A stretch of 64,000 nt of DNA from an uncultured Oligella sp. GTDB lineage: Bacteria; Pseudomonadota; Gammaproteobacteria; Burkholderiales; Burkholderiaceae_B. Shown here piece by piece: positions 9,070 through 18,672 of this stretch (within the stretch, counting starts at the first letter, position 1; each line of letters starts with the position of its first letter). The notes under the pieces are model-generated. The model had not been told where the DNA came from and made no database searches. It saw nothing but the letters and a program-made list of their open reading frames with translations. The position numbers and the translations under genes are program-made. The DNA is taken from contig CANROD010000005.1 of NCBI GenBank assembly GCA_947632105.1, positions 1 through 64,000 of the forward strand, in the 5' to 3' direction.

Positions 9070-9915
9070 ATGAGTTTAAGTTTTATTTGTGGACGCTATG
9101 TCCTAGATGTATCAAAGCCATTAGTGATGGGGATAGTCAATGTAACACCCGATTCTTTTTCTGATGGTGGCGCTCAGTCTGAGCAATTAAATTTAGCCAT
9201 TGAGCGTGGTTTAGCAATGGTTGAAGCAGGTGCTGATATTTTGGATATTGGTGGTGAGTCGACTCGCCCAGGGAGTAATGCAGTATCTGTTGAGGAGGAA
9301 TTGCGTCGTATCATTCCCGTAATTGAAGGGCTTAGAGATGTGGGTGTACCTTTATCGATTGATACTTTTAAGCCTGAGGTAATGCAAGCAGCATTAAATG
9401 CTGGTGCTGATATGATTAACGATATTTATGCGTTACGTCAACCAGGAGCAATTGAGGTAGTGGCTAATCATCCAAATTGTGGTATTTGTATTATGCATAT
9501 GGATGGTGAACCTAAAACAATGCAAGTGTCTCCCCCAGATTATGCAGGAAATATTACTGTAGCAGTTAAGCAATTTTTGCAAGAGAGACTAGATGCTTTG
9601 TTAAAATATGGCATTGACCCCTCTAGAGTTATGCTAGACCCTGGTTTTGGTTTTGGTAAAACTGTTGCTCAAAATTATCAGTTAATAAATCAACTGACAG
9701 AGTTAAAGAGTTTAAATCTGCCACTCCTAATCGGTCTCTCGCGCAAATCTATGATTGGTGCTGTGGTAGGTAAGGATCCTAAAGAACGGGTAGTAGGTAG
9801 TGTTGTTGCAGCTTTAGCGGCGGTCGAACGTGGTGCGACTGTTCTTAGAGTGCATGACGTAGTCGAAACAGTTGATGGTTTAGCCGTTTGGCGTGCAATT
9901 TATCAGGGAGATTAG
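9070..9915 (+). CDS. folP: Dihydropteroate synthase
   Basis: This 281-residue TIM-barrel enzyme condenses p-aminobenzoate with 6-hydroxymethyl-dihydropterin pyrophosphate in folate synthesis and is the sulfonamide target. Signatures are MGIVNVTPDSFSDGG (about 20-34), DIGGESTRPGS, SIDTFKPEVMQAALNAGADMIND and the late LLIGLSRKSMIG. Length is typical (E. coli 282). It is four bases from glmM, as in E. coli (folP-glmM), and they form one unit. The closeness of the ftsH terminator means the promoter must lie in about 30 bp or inside ftsH. Confidence 0.97.
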   Translation: MSLSFICGRYVLDVSKPLVMGIVNVTPDSFSDGGAQSEQLNLAIERGLAMVEAGADILDIGGESTRPGSNAVSVEEELRRIIPVIEGLRDVGVPLSIDTFKPEVMQAALNAGADMINDIYALRQPGAIEVVANHPNCGICIMHMDGEPKTMQVSPPDYAGNITVAVKQFLQERLDALLKYGIDPSRVMLDPGFGFGKTVAQNYQLINQLTELKSLNLPLLIGLSRKSMIGAVVGKDPKERVVGSVVAALAAVERGATVLRVHDVVETVDGLAVWRAIYQGD

Positions 9916-9918
9916 AAA

Positions 9919-11262
9919 ATGACACGAAAGTATTTTGGTACTGATGGTGTACGTGGTCGTGTGGGTGGACCAGTTATTAATGCTGAGTTTGCTTTAAAAT
10001 TAGCTTATGCTGCAGGCCGTGTATTGGCACATCAATCATTAGATGGTGTTGAGCGCCCTGTCGTTTTGATCGGTAAAGATACGCGGGTTTCAGGCTATAT
10101 GCTTGAGGCTGCTATGCAGGCTGGTTTTGCTGCTGCTGGCGTGGATGTGTTGTTGGCCGGACCAATTCCAACGCCAGCGATTGCTTATTTAACCCGTACG
10201 TTAAGGCTAAATGCGGGGGTAGTGATTAGTGCTTCACATAACCCCTATTATGATAATGGAATTAAGTTTTTTTCAGAAAATGGGTTAAAACTACCGGATG
10301 AAATTGAGTCTGAGATTGAAGCATTAATCGATCAAAAAATCCAGTATGAAGAGTCTGAGTCGATTGGTCGTGCTCGTCGCTTAAGTGATGCTGCGGGGCG
10401 TTATATTGAGTTTTGTAAGGGTAGCTTTCCTAATGATTTAAATCTACGCGGCTTAAAAATTGTGGTTGATGCTGCTCATGGCGCAGCCTATCAAATAGCT
10501 CCCCATGTTTTTAAAGAGCTTGGTGCTACTGTTGTTGCCATCGGCTGTAGTCCTGATGGTTTCAATATTAACCGTAATGTTGGTGCATTACATCCAGAGC
10601 AATTAGTGGCTGCGGTTAACTCTCAGCGTGCTGATTATGGCATTGCCCTTGATGGTGATGCTGATCGTTTGCAAATGGTAGACTCTAAGGGCAATATTTA
10701 CAATGGTGATGAGCTTTTATATGCCATTATCCTAGAGCGTATGCAACGTTCAGATGTTAAAGGTGTAGTCGGTACCTTGATGACAAACTTTGGTTTAGAA
10801 AGGCGTCTGAAAGAGTTAGGCATACCATTGGAACGAGCTAAGGTTGGTGATCGTTATGTTCTTGAGGCGTTACATCGCAATGGCTGGAGTTATGGTGGTG
10901 AAAGTTCAGGCCATTTATTGTGTTTAGATAGCCACACGACGGGTGATGGCATTATCGCAGCGTTACAGGTCCTGACAGCCGTAGTCCGTAGTGGCAAAGC
11001 TTTGGAGGAGCTCATTAGTGATCTTAAAATGTACCCGCAGGTGATGATAAATGCGCCCTTACAACCAGGTTTGGATTGGCAAAATCATGCTGAGCTTAAT
11101 CGAGTTAGGGCAGAGGTTGAGGCTGATTTAGGTGATAGAGGGCGTGTTCTTATTCGTGCGTCAGGGACTGAACCAATTTTGCGTCTAATGGTTGAGGCAG
11201 AGACACAGGAATTGGCTAAACAAGGTGTTGAGCGTTTGGTAGATGTAGACCTTGGTGCTTAA
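9919..11262 (+). CDS. glmM: Phosphoglucosamine mutase
   Basis: This 447-residue alpha-D-phosphohexomutase converts glucosamine-6-P to glucosamine-1-P for UDP-GlcNAc, peptidoglycan and LPS synthesis. It has the phosphoserine loop [14 protein letters not shown] (about 103-116), the Mg-binding DGDADR, the sugar-binding GESSGH and the phosphate-binding [11 protein letters not shown] near the C-terminus. N-terminal [10 protein letters not shown] is typical for GlmM rather than PgcA. Length matches E. coli (445). It is cotranscribed with folP. Confidence 0.97.
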   Translation: MTRKYFGTDGVRGRVGGPVINAEFALKLAYAAGRVLAHQSLDGVERPVVLIGKDTRVSGYMLEAAMQAGFAAAGVDVLLAGPIPTPAIAYLTRTLRLNAGVVISASHNPYYDNGIKFFSENGLKLPDEIESEIEALIDQKIQYEESESIGRARRLSDAAGRYIEFCKGSFPNDLNLRGLKIVVDAAHGAAYQIAPHVFKELGATVVAIGCSPDGFNINRNVGALHPEQLVAAVNSQRADYGIALDGDADRLQMVDSKGNIYNGDELLYAIILERMQRSDVKGVVGTLMTNFGLERRLKELGIPLERAKVGDRYVLEALHRNGWSYGGESSGHLLCLDSHTTGDGIIAALQVLTAVVRSGKALEELISDLKMYPQVMINAPLQPGLDWQNHAELNRVRAEVEADLGDRGRVLIRASGTEPILRLMVEAETQELAKQGVERLVDVDLGA

Positions 11263-11418
11263 TTTTGAATCATCATATAGTCCTCAAGCTGGACCAAAGG
11301 TGTTTTACACTTTGAGTTAAAAAAGAAAAAGAACTGAAAGAAATTTGTAAAGTGACTTTTGTATAATGCATTTTGGTATTTGATTCGCAAAGAATTGTGT
11401 CATCTTGTAATATATATG

Positions 11419-11436
11419 CTGTCACAAATCTTTTAG
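11419..11436 (+). promoter_or_regulatory. Weak Pho-box-like site upstream of the olsB-type gene
   Basis: CTGTCACAAATCTTTTAG has a near-perfect first half (CTGTCAC, then an A/T-rich 4-nt spacer) but a poor second half. It lies 33 bp before the start codon, too close for a normal activator arrangement. It is noted only because OlsB genes are PhoB-controlled in some bacteria. Confidence 0.2.
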
Positions 11437-11469
11437 TTATTTGTTTAGCATATCGAGGAAAATTTTTTT

Positions 11470-12252
11470 ATGCAAGAGCTGATTGAAATCCCAAGGGACT
11501 TGAGCAGTATAGATAGTCCTAGCTTGGTATTAGGCATTGCCACTACGCAAGAAGAGGTGGAGGCTGCTCAGCGACTTCGTTACGATGTTTACACCAATGA
11601 GATGGGTGTGCATTTTCCAGAAGCGATAGATGGTCGTGATGTTGACCATTTTGACCAGTTTTGTCAGCACCTGATAGTCATGGATACCAAGGAAAACCTT
11701 GTTGTCGGTACTTATCGTATTCTCACTCCGGAAAAAGCGATTGAGGCAGGCGGCTTTTATTCGGAATCTGAGTTTGAGTTAAGTCAAATGGATCATTTAC
11801 GCTCTGATTTGAGTGAGTGTGGTCGTTCGTGTACACACCCTGACTATCGAGATGGTGCTGTAATCATGTTATTGTGGAGTGGTTTAGCACAGTTTATGCG
11901 ATATCATGATTTGCGATATTTATTTGGTTGCGCAAGCGTTAGTTTGATGGATGATGGGATCCAAGCCTCTCGAGTATGGAAGTTGGCTAAGCAACAAATG
12001 CTAGAATACAGAGAACAACCTGTTGTAACACCGCATCAGCCTTATCCAATTGATCTGTTAGAGTTAAAGGCCGACGGTGAGCGAGTACGTCAATCGCGTA
12101 TGCCGGCCTTAATTAAGGGTTACTTAAAAATTGGTGCGCGTATTTGTGGTGAACCAGCATGGGATAAGGACTTTAATACGGTTGATTTCCCGGTAATTGT
12201 GGATGTTGAAAATATGGATCGGCGCTATCGACGTCATTTTGGCTTCGATTGA
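11470..12252 (+). CDS. olsB: GNAT-family N-acyltransferase, OlsB-like (ornithine lipid synthesis)
   Basis: This 260-residue protein belongs to the acyltransferase family of OlsB and PEP-CTERM-type acyl homoserine synthase relatives. It has AAQRLRYDVYTNEMG (about 34-48), an acyl-ACP-binding segment VVGTYRIL, ECGRSCTHPDYRDGAVIMLLW, YLFGCASV and late MPALIKGYLKIGARICGEPAWDKDF. OlsB transfers a 3-hydroxy fatty acid from ACP to the alpha-amino group of L-ornithine, making lyso-ornithine lipid. Ornithine lipids replace phospholipids under phosphate limitation, which suits the adjacent ppx-pst genes. No olsA is visible nearby. The last 80 bp overlap the convergent exopolyphosphatase gene. Confidence 0.8.
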   Translation: MQELIEIPRDLSSIDSPSLVLGIATTQEEVEAAQRLRYDVYTNEMGVHFPEAIDGRDVDHFDQFCQHLIVMDTKENLVVGTYRILTPEKAIEAGGFYSESEFELSQMDHLRSDLSECGRSCTHPDYRDGAVIMLLWSGLAQFMRYHDLRYLFGCASVSLMDDGIQASRVWKLAKQQMLEYREQPVVTPHQPYPIDLLELKADGERVRQSRMPALIKGYLKIGARICGEPAWDKDFNTVDFPVIVDVENMDRRYRRHFGFD

Positions 12253-13756
12253 TTAAGTTGATCGTGAATTTAAAACCGGAGTTTTCCCAATCTTTCTTTT
12301 CATTGTTAAGACTAAAGGCTGTAAGCGGATGGTTTGCTAGCCAACGCTTGCTTACACTCAGGCAGATATGTTTATCTTTAATCTTTAGTGATAGGTTCTC
12401 TAGGTGAATGGTTTGACGGTTACGTAAAAGCATGACTGCCAAACGCATACAAAGGATAGCCTGCCATTCCTCATCAGCTAGCATATTAATTTCAACTTTG
12501 CTTAGCTTGCCTTGAGATGCTAGGTTGAGGCGTGACAAGATACCTTGTTCATCTTTAGAAAAACCAGGCATATCGGCATATTGAAGTACATATGACGTAT
12601 GGCGATGATACGAGGATTGAGCGATACTTAAGCCTAATTCATGTAGGTCACAGGCCCAACTTAATAAGAGTGGTAAGTCGTAATGCCATTTCTCTCTCTC
12701 TTCCTGAGTAAGTGTTAGGGCTGCGCGATAAAAGGTGTCAGCGAGTAGGCGAACACGAGAAGCTTGTTTTGTGTCGACTCGGTAGCGGTGCATATATTGT
12801 GCAACGGTACTAGCACGAATATCAGAGGCTGTCTTTCGACCGAGCATGTCATAGAGTACACCTACTCTGAGGGCACCTTCACCCTGATTCATTTGCTCAA
12901 TTTTAAGTTCCTTGAAGGCGGCCATCATAATGGCTAGACCCGCAGGTAATACCTCAACACGGTCGTCTTTTAGGTCGTATATTAGAGGCGAATTAGCAGA
13001 ACCGGTTTTAATTAGTACTTTTTTTAACTTTTCCATACCGTCTAGGGTAATACCACGCTCAGAAAAGCCAGAGGCTTGTAGTACGGCTACTAGGGCCTTA
13101 GCGGAACCTGATGAGCCAAATGCTTCTGCCCAACCAAGCTTACGGTAAGCTTTACTAAGTACTTGTATCTGATTGCGGGCGTTAATTTCGGCCTTTTTAA
13201 ATGCCTCACTGGTAACCATTCCGTCAGGGAAATAAAGTTTGGTAAAAGATACACAGCCAATGGATAAGGATTTCACCAAGATAGACTGATAGCCCTTACC
13301 AATAATAAACTCGGTTGAGCCACCACCAATGTCAACAACTAAACGATTTTCATCAGAGATTGGCAATTCATGCGCGACCCCTGAAAATACTAAGCGAGCC
13401 TCTTCGGGGCCTGATACTACCTCGATAGGAAAACCTAATGCCTCTTCAGCTTTTTGCAATAACAACTCTTTATTTTTGGCTACGCGAAAGGTGTTAGTGG
13501 CTATGGCACGGACTTGACTTGGATGGAAATTTTGAATACGCTCAGAAAAACGTTTTAAAACGCCAACTGCACGTTCGATGGCTTCGTCGCTTAAAATCTT
13601 ATCGTCATCAAGACCGGCGGCTAAACGAACTGTTTCCTTTAGTCGGTCAATAGCAAAGACATAGGCCTCACCATTGCGTTCTTCAATGCATCCTACTGAT
13701 AGGCGGAAGCTGTTAGAACCTAAATCTACAGCAGCGAGTAAATTATTATTTTCCAT
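12173..13756 (-). CDS. ppx: Exopolyphosphatase (Ppx/GppA family)
   Basis: This 527-residue protein has the ASKHA phosphatase fold: N-terminal AAVDLGSNSFRLSVG (about 8-22), AIATNTFRVAKN, VVDIGGGSTEFIIGKG, FGSSGSAKAL, then a C-terminal HD-like helical region (CDLHELGLSIAQSSYHRHTSYVL). It releases terminal phosphate from polyphosphate and/or converts pppGpp to ppGpp. Length fits Ppx (E. coli 513). No ppk is adjacent. It diverges from pstS, consistent with phosphate metabolism. Its 3' end runs 80 bp into the olsB-like gene, so the last 26 residues are coded opposite another frame. Confidence 0.92.
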   Translation of the reverse strand: MENNNLLAAVDLGSNSFRLSVGCIEERNGEAYVFAIDRLKETVRLAAGLDDDKILSDEAIERAVGVLKRFSERIQNFHPSQVRAIATNTFRVAKNKELLLQKAEEALGFPIEVVSGPEEARLVFSGVAHELPISDENRLVVDIGGGSTEFIIGKGYQSILVKSLSIGCVSFTKLYFPDGMVTSEAFKKAEINARNQIQVLSKAYRKLGWAEAFGSSGSAKALVAVLQASGFSERGITLDGMEKLKKVLIKTGSANSPLIYDLKDDRVEVLPAGLAIMMAAFKELKIEQMNQGEGALRVGVLYDMLGRKTASDIRASTVAQYMHRYRVDTKQASRVRLLADTFYRAALTLTQEEREKWHYDLPLLLSWACDLHELGLSIAQSSYHRHTSYVLQYADMPGFSKDEQGILSRLNLASQGKLSKVEINMLADEEWQAILCMRLAVMLLRNRQTIHLENLSLKIKDKHICLSVSKRWLANHPLTAFSLNNEKKDWENSGFKFTINLINRSQNDVDSADPYFQHPQLPGNQPY

Positions 13757-13866
13757 AAATTATTTTGTGTATAAAGATGGAACTATTGTACAAAATATTT
13801 TGTTTTAACAGATAGTTAGGTGAAGCTTATTAACCACAAAATAGTTTGAAATGGAATGAGTTATTG

Positions 13867-13900
13867 CTGTAATATTCTTGTAATATGAGGTTTGTACAAT
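13867..13900 (+). promoter_or_regulatory. Pho box and PhoB-type promoter before pstS
   Basis: Two direct repeats at 11-bp spacing, CTGTAATATTC (13867-13877) and TTGTAATATGA (13878-13888), match the Pho box plan (CTGTCAT-like 7-mers with 4-nt A/T spacers). A TACAAT -10 element starts 10 bp after the second 7-mer, the spacing known for PhoB-dependent promoters. Confidence 0.75.
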
Positions 13901-13987
13901 TTCGTTGTGGATAAATACGCCGATAATATATTTAGATTATCGATTTATAAAACGATATTTATATTCTGAATTCAAAAAAGGACGATC

Positions 13988-15034
13988 ATGTTAAAACTAG
14001 CTTTATCACGTGTATCTTTAGCGGTTGCTTTAGGTGCTGCAACTTTCACAGTACAAGCTGCCGCTTCAGTAACTGGTGCTGGCGCTTCTTTCCCATACCC
14101 TATTTATGCTAAATGGGCTGCAGACTACGCCGAAGCTACTGGTAATAAAATTAACTATCAGTCTATCGGTTCTGGTGGTGGTCAGCAACGTATTATTGAT
14201 AAAATCGTAGACTTTGGTGCTTCTGATGACCCACTAACTGGTGAGAAATTAGCCGAGACCAACTTACTTCAATTTCCAGCTGTTATCGGTGGTACTGTAC
14301 CTGTAATCAACGTTGAAGGTATTAAACCAGGCGAGTTAAAATTAACAGGAGAGATTGTCGCTGATATTTACTTAGGTAAAATCACTAAATGGGATGACCA
14401 AGCAATTGCTGATTTAAATAGTGATGTTAAGTTACCAAATTCTGACATTATCGTGGTACACCGCTCTGATGGTTCTGGTACTACTTTTGGTTGGACTAAC
14501 TACTTATCTCAAGTTTCTGCTGACTGGGAAGAAAAAGTGGGTTCTGGTAAAGCTGTTAGCTGGCCTGTTGGTCAAGGCGGCAAAGGTAACGAGGGTGTTG
14601 CTGGTTACGTTCGTCAATTAGCCAATTCTATCGGTTACGTTGAGTATGCTTACGCTAAGCAAAACGATTTATCTTGGACTCAATTACAAAACAGTGAAGG
14701 TAAGTTTGTACAGCCTGAACGGTCTTCTTTTGCCGCTGCCGCTGCTTACGCTGACTGGGATTCTGCTCCAGGTATGGGAGTTGTTCTTAATAACCAGCCA
14801 GGCGCTGATTCTTGGCCTATCACTCAAGCTACTTTTATCCTTCTTCAAAAAGTTGCTGATAAGCCAGAGCAAACGAAAGCTACTATGGACTTCTTTAACT
14901 GGGCATGGGAAAACGGCGCAGAAACAGCAGCTGAGTTAGATTACGTTCCACTTCCTAAAGAAGTTAGCGATGCAGTTCGCAAAGCTTGGGCTTCTGAGGT
15001 TAAAGCAGCTGATGGCTCTGTTATTTGGAAATAA
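13988..15034 (+). CDS. pstS: Phosphate ABC transporter, periplasmic phosphate-binding protein
   Basis: This 348-residue protein has a Sec signal peptide (cleavage near VQA-AASV, about residue 25). The phosphate-binding elements are TGAGASFPYPIYAKWA, IGSGGGQQRIID, FGASDDPL and the classic VHRSDGSGTTFGWTNYL. It captures inorganic phosphate for PstCAB in the periplasm. It follows a Pho box and is followed by a terminator-like hairpin before pstC, which would make pstS the most expressed gene of the operon. Length is typical (E. coli 346). Confidence 0.97.
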   Translation: MLKLALSRVSLAVALGAATFTVQAAASVTGAGASFPYPIYAKWAADYAEATGNKINYQSIGSGGGQQRIIDKIVDFGASDDPLTGEKLAETNLLQFPAVIGGTVPVINVEGIKPGELKLTGEIVADIYLGKITKWDDQAIADLNSDVKLPNSDIIVVHRSDGSGTTFGWTNYLSQVSADWEEKVGSGKAVSWPVGQGGKGNEGVAGYVRQLANSIGYVEYAYAKQNDLSWTQLQNSEGKFVQPERSSFAAAAAYADWDSAPGMGVVLNNQPGADSWPITQATFILLQKVADKPEQTKATMDFFNWAWENGAETAAELDYVPLPKEVSDAVRKAWASEVKAADGSVIWK

Positions 15035-15109
15035 TTTCAGGTTAGTCTAATGTGTTAAGGTTAAGTTTTCTTCAAGTGCTATTGCGAAGGAAGTTTAACT
15101 GTGTAAGTG

Positions 15110-15153
15110 TCGGGCAGTGGGTATTATTATTTACTGTCCGATATTCTTTTTTG
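15110..15153 (+). terminator. Stem-loop between pstS and pstC (partial terminator)
   Basis: A 9-bp stem TCGGGCAGT (15110-15118) / ACTGTCCGA (15133-15141) with one G-T pair and a 14-nt loop is followed by TATTCTTTTTT. In the 272-bp gap it probably reduces read-through from pstS into pstCAB. Confidence 0.7.
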
Positions 15154-15306
15154 TAGTGTAATAATTCTCGAGTAAGATAAAGTAATTGTCAATCATGTAT
15201 ACTTTCATGATTTTTACTTAAGTCAATGTACCGGATTGCTGTTGGCGACATGTTTTAGCGATTGTCAATAATAGTAGGTATTTAAACCCTAACTAAAGAG
15301 GCTACG

Positions 15307-16269
15307 GTGTCGAAGAGTATATCTCCTTCTTCCGGCAAAAGTGGGGCTGGCTTAGCAGATTTTATCTTTGCTAATGCTGCACGCTTCTTTGCGTTTTTCG
15401 TATTTATTTTATTAGCCGCGATCATGTTATCGTTGGTTTATGGTGGCTGGGATTCAATCAAGGCCTTCGGTTTTAGTTTTTTATTTACCACCGAATGGAA
15501 TCCTGTTGAAAATCAGTTTGGTGCAGTAGTACCTATTGTGGGTACCTTAGTGACTGCTGGTATTGCTTTAATAATTGCTGTTCCAGCCTCCTTTGGTATT
15601 GCTATATTTCTTACTGAGTTAGCACCAACCTGGATTCGTCGTCCATTGGGTATTGCTGTAGAGATGTTAGCAGCGATTCCTTCCATTATTTATGGTATGT
15701 GGGGCTTATTTGTATTTGTTCCATTGTTCCAAAAGCATATTCAGGTGCACCTCATTGATTTTTTTGCACCTATTCCCGTATTGAATCAGATTTTTGCAGG
15801 CCCTCCAATGGGTATTGGTCTCTTTACTGCCGGTTTAATCCTTTCAATTATGATTATTCCATATATTGCTTCAGTGATGCGTGATGTATTCGAGGTTGTT
15901 CCGGCAATGTTTAAAGAGTCTGCTTATGGCTTAGGCGCTACCACTTGGGAAGTTATGTGGAAGGTTGTATTGCCATACACCAAAGGTGGTGTGATTGGTG
16001 GAATTATGCTTGGTTTGGGTCGTGCACTAGGTGAAACGATGGCAGTTACCTTCGTTATAGGTAACGCCTTCCGCATGCCGAATAGTATTTTTGCACCGTC
16101 CAACTCGATTGCTTCAGCGATTGCCAATGAGTTTAATGAGGCGGCAGGATTACAGTTAGCTGCATTAATTGAAATTGGTTTGATTTTATTCTTGATTACA
16201 ATCGTTGTTTTAAGCTTATCTCGTTGGATGTTGGCACGTATGGATAAAGGTCAAGGGAGTAAAACCTAA
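15307..16269 (+). CDS. pstC: Phosphate ABC transporter permease PstC
   Basis: This 320-residue inner-membrane protein has six predicted helices and the permease EAA loop around ESAYGLGATTWEVMWKVVLP, followed by GRALGETMAVTFVIGNA. It forms the phosphate channel with PstA. The start is a GTG at 15307 preceded by AAAGAGG; no ATG fits the family N-terminus. It overlaps pstA by one base (TAATG), indicating translational coupling. Length matches E. coli PstC (319). Confidence 0.96.
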   Translation: MSKSISPSSGKSGAGLADFIFANAARFFAFFVFILLAAIMLSLVYGGWDSIKAFGFSFLFTTEWNPVENQFGAVVPIVGTLVTAGIALIIAVPASFGIAIFLTELAPTWIRRPLGIAVEMLAAIPSIIYGMWGLFVFVPLFQKHIQVHLIDFFAPIPVLNQIFAGPPMGIGLFTAGLILSIMIIPYIASVMRDVFEVVPAMFKESAYGLGATTWEVMWKVVLPYTKGGVIGGIMLGLGRALGETMAVTFVIGNAFRMPNSIFAPSNSIASAIANEFNEAAGLQLAALIEIGLILFLITIVVLSLSRWMLARMDKGQGSKT

Positions 16270-17189
16270 TGAGCAATGAAATGACTACTAATATTGTAAA
16301 TGTTTCTGATGTGCCTAGCTCTTCTAGAACACCAGCTAATTCGGTTCTCCATGGTCGTAATAAAGTTTATAGAAAGCGTCGTGTAATTAACCGTATTATG
16401 TTGACTCTTTCACTCATTACGTTAATTTTTGGTTTATTCTGGTTGTTCTGGATTATCGGTACGTTACTAGTTAAAGGTGGTGGTTCTTTATCCTTTGATT
16501 TATTTATTGAAAGCACACCAGGGCCTGGTAGCCAAGGTGGTTTAGCTAACGCTATTGTGGGTTCAGTGATGATTTCCGCTGTTGCTACGTTGATTGGTAC
16601 ACCAATTGGTATTTTGGCAGGAACTTATTTAGCCGAATATGGAAACCGTGGTTGGCTAGCGCCTGCTACTCGCTTCTTAAATGACGTGTTGTTATCTGCG
16701 CCATCTATCGTAATCGGTCTGTTTATTTATGCTGTTTATGTTTCACAAATAGGGCATTATTCAGGTTGGGCTGGTTCATTTGCTTTAGCTATTATTGTTA
16801 TTCCGGTTGTTGTCAGAACAACAGACAATATGTTGTTACTAATTCCTAATAGCTTGCGTGAGGCAGCAGTCGCTCTAGGCTGCCCAAAATACCGCATGGT
16901 TCTGTCTATTTGTTATCGTGCGGCATTATCTGGGATTATTACTGGGATTTTACTGGCAGTTGCCCGAATTTTAGGTGAAACAGCACCATTATTATTTACT
17001 GCGCTAAACAACCAGTTCATGTCTTGGGATATGAACTCGCCAATGGCTAATTTACCAGTCACTATTTATCAATTCGCTGCTAGCCCGTTTGACGACTGGA
17101 ATCAGTTAGCTTGGGCCGGGGCAACTTTGATTACTTTATTGGTTCTGGCTCTAAACATTATTGCCCGTTTAGTCACTCGTTCAAAATAA
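16269..17189 (+). CDS. pstA: Phosphate ABC transporter permease PstA
   Basis: This 306-residue permease has an N-terminal cytoplasmic stretch of about 40 residues, six helices, and the EAA loop SLREAAVALGCPKYRMVLSI with VARILGETAPLLFTA. It partners PstC. The start overlaps the pstC stop by one base, and pstB follows 24 bp later. Length agrees with E. coli PstA (296). Confidence 0.95.
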   Translation: MSNEMTTNIVNVSDVPSSSRTPANSVLHGRNKVYRKRRVINRIMLTLSLITLIFGLFWLFWIIGTLLVKGGGSLSFDLFIESTPGPGSQGGLANAIVGSVMISAVATLIGTPIGILAGTYLAEYGNRGWLAPATRFLNDVLLSAPSIVIGLFIYAVYVSQIGHYSGWAGSFALAIIVIPVVVRTTDNMLLLIPNSLREAAVALGCPKYRMVLSICYRAALSGIITGILLAVARILGETAPLLFTALNNQFMSWDMNSPMANLPVTIYQFAASPFDDWNQLAWAGATLITLLVLALNIIARLVTRSK

Positions 17190-17213
17190 TTTTTAAAGAT
17201 TTTAGGATTAACA

Positions 17214-18026
17214 ATGGATACTGTAGCACCAGCAAAAAATAGACAAGATGAATTGGACTTGGTGTCTTTAGAGGATACCAAAATTGAGGTTAAGGATTTA
17301 AACTTCTATTATGGTAAATTTCACGCAATTAAAGATGTTAATATGCGTATTGCGCGTAATAAAGTAACTGCTTTTATTGGTCCATCAGGATGCGGTAAAT
17401 CGACTTTATTACGTATTTTTAATCGTATGTTTGAGCTTTACCCAGGTCAGAAAGCCGAGGGTCAAATCAATATGGATGGGGAAAACTTACTAACTAGCGA
17501 AACGGATATTTCATTATTACGTGCTAAGGTTGGTATGGTTTTTCAACGACCTACACCATTCCCGATGAGTATCTACGATAATATTGCTTTCGGTGTGCGT
17601 TTATTTGAAAAGTTAAGTAAACCGGATATGGATGAACGCGTTGAGTGGGCTCTTCAAAAAGCAGCACTTTGGACGGAGGTTAAGGATAAATTAGGTCAGA
17701 GTGGGCATAGTTTATCTGGTGGTCAGCAGCAGCGTTTATGTATTGCTCGTGGTGTAGCGGTTAAGCCTGAGGTGATCTTATTAGATGAGCCATGTTCAGC
17801 TTTAGACCCTATTTCTACTGTTAAGATTGAGGAGTTAATTTCTGAGTTGAAAAATGACTATACTGTAGCTATCGTAACTCACAACATGCAGCAAGCTGCG
17901 CGTTGTTCTGATTACACTGCCTATATGTACCTAGGGGAGTTGATGGAGTTTGGTCAAACGGATCAGATGTTTGTTCAGCCTCGTCGTAAAGAAACTCAAG
18001 ACTACATTACTGGTCGTTTTGGTTAA
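17214..18026 (+). CDS. pstB: Phosphate ABC transporter ATP-binding protein PstB
   Basis: This 270-residue ABC ATPase has Walker A GPSGCGKS (56-63), a PstB-type Q-loop [18 protein letters not shown], signature LSGGQQQR (167-174), Walker B VILLDE (187-192) and H-loop [10 protein letters not shown]. It powers phosphate import. Normally phoU follows; here no phoU is found before the convergent gene at 18030, so the PhoR-inhibiting partner must be elsewhere or absent. The hairpin serving its 3' end lies inside the convergent gene. Confidence 0.97.
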   Translation: MDTVAPAKNRQDELDLVSLEDTKIEVKDLNFYYGKFHAIKDVNMRIARNKVTAFIGPSGCGKSTLLRIFNRMFELYPGQKAEGQINMDGENLLTSETDISLLRAKVGMVFQRPTPFPMSIYDNIAFGVRLFEKLSKPDMDERVEWALQKAALWTEVKDKLGQSGHSLSGGQQQRLCIARGVAVKPEVILLDEPCSALDPISTVKIEELISELKNDYTVAIVTHNMQQAARCSDYTAYMYLGELMEFGQTDQMFVQPRRKETQDYITGRFG

Positions 18027-18029
18027 TTA

Positions 18030-18635
18030 TTAGACTTTTGCTTCGCCAATAAAGCCGAGGATTTCCTCGGCTTTATTGCTTTCTAACAAGCAGCAAGGAG
18101 CTGTGAAATTAGCTAGCCTTAGATTAAGAACTTTCCCCTCAGATAATAAGGCTAAGACCTCTTCATCAAAGGGCTTAGTGAGTTTATCGTCTCCATCTAA
18201 CGTAACCATGGCGTTTTCTAGAAAAGCGGGTATATCGCGATCCACCAGCATGGCAGGGCCTACATCAGTTTTGGCAAAGATTCGACCATCTTCTGATAAA
18301 TACCAATGTGCTATAGTATTTATAGTATGGCCATGGTGCGTTGTAAGCTTCTGTTGAGTATCATCGTAGAAAAGGATAAAGGGAGCGTGCAGCAAGCTTA
18401 CGTAGGCTTTTTGAGGGCCGTTTTGTACATACCATTCACCCTTATCGTTATGGCAGTAGTTCCTATTAAAAAACTCAATTAATTGCTTATTTTCAATCGT
18501 ATCGCCTTCGGGATTAGTGGCAAAGTTACCTTGGTGATGAAAACGCCACAAGCCACGAGCATTAAGTGAGAGCCAACCGTAAGCTGCGGGGACATTAGGC
18601 CATTTTTCCATAGCCGCTAATACTTGTTCGTCCAT
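18030..18635 (-). CDS. Conserved hypothetical protein downstream of maf
   Basis: This is a 201-residue soluble protein starting MDEQVLAAMEKWPNVPAAYG (ATG at 18635). It has no signal peptide or membrane helix. Visible features are GWLSLNARGLWRFHHQG, EWYVQNGPQKAYVSLLHAPF and a late NFTAPCCLLES with a Cys pair. The pattern of aromatic strands resembles a DUF family common in Burkholderiales that is often encoded by nadD/maf operons; I do not recall the family number with certainty and assign no function. It is the last gene of the yebC-purD-nadD-rsfS-rlmH-maf unit, 37 bp after maf, in the place where rng often sits in relatives. Confidence 0.75.
   Translation of the reverse strand: MDEQVLAAMEKWPNVPAAYGWLSLNARGLWRFHHQGNFATNPEGDTIENKQLIEFFNRNYCHNDKGEWYVQNGPQKAYVSLLHAPFILFYDDTQQKLTTHHGHTINTIAHWYLSEDGRIFAKTDVGPAMLVDRDIPAFLENAMVTLDGDDKLTKPFDEEVLALLSEGKVLNLRLANFTAPCCLLESNKAEEILGFIGEAKV
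18047..18078. terminator. Stem-loop at the pstB / 18030-gene convergence
   Basis: A 14-bp stem around AATAAAGCCGAGGA / TCCTCGGCTTTATT with a 4-nt loop lies inside the last codons of the minus-strand gene and just past the pstB stop. No T tract follows on either strand, so it may act as a 3' stabiliser rather than a classic terminator. Confidence 0.5.
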
Positions 18636-18672
18636 AATGAGGGCCTTAATTGAATTGAAAGTTGAAGAGGGG

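Noticed and set aside
11419..11436. Strong Pho box claim for the olsB-type gene
   Set aside because: Only one half matches and it is too near the start codon; kept only as a low-confidence site.
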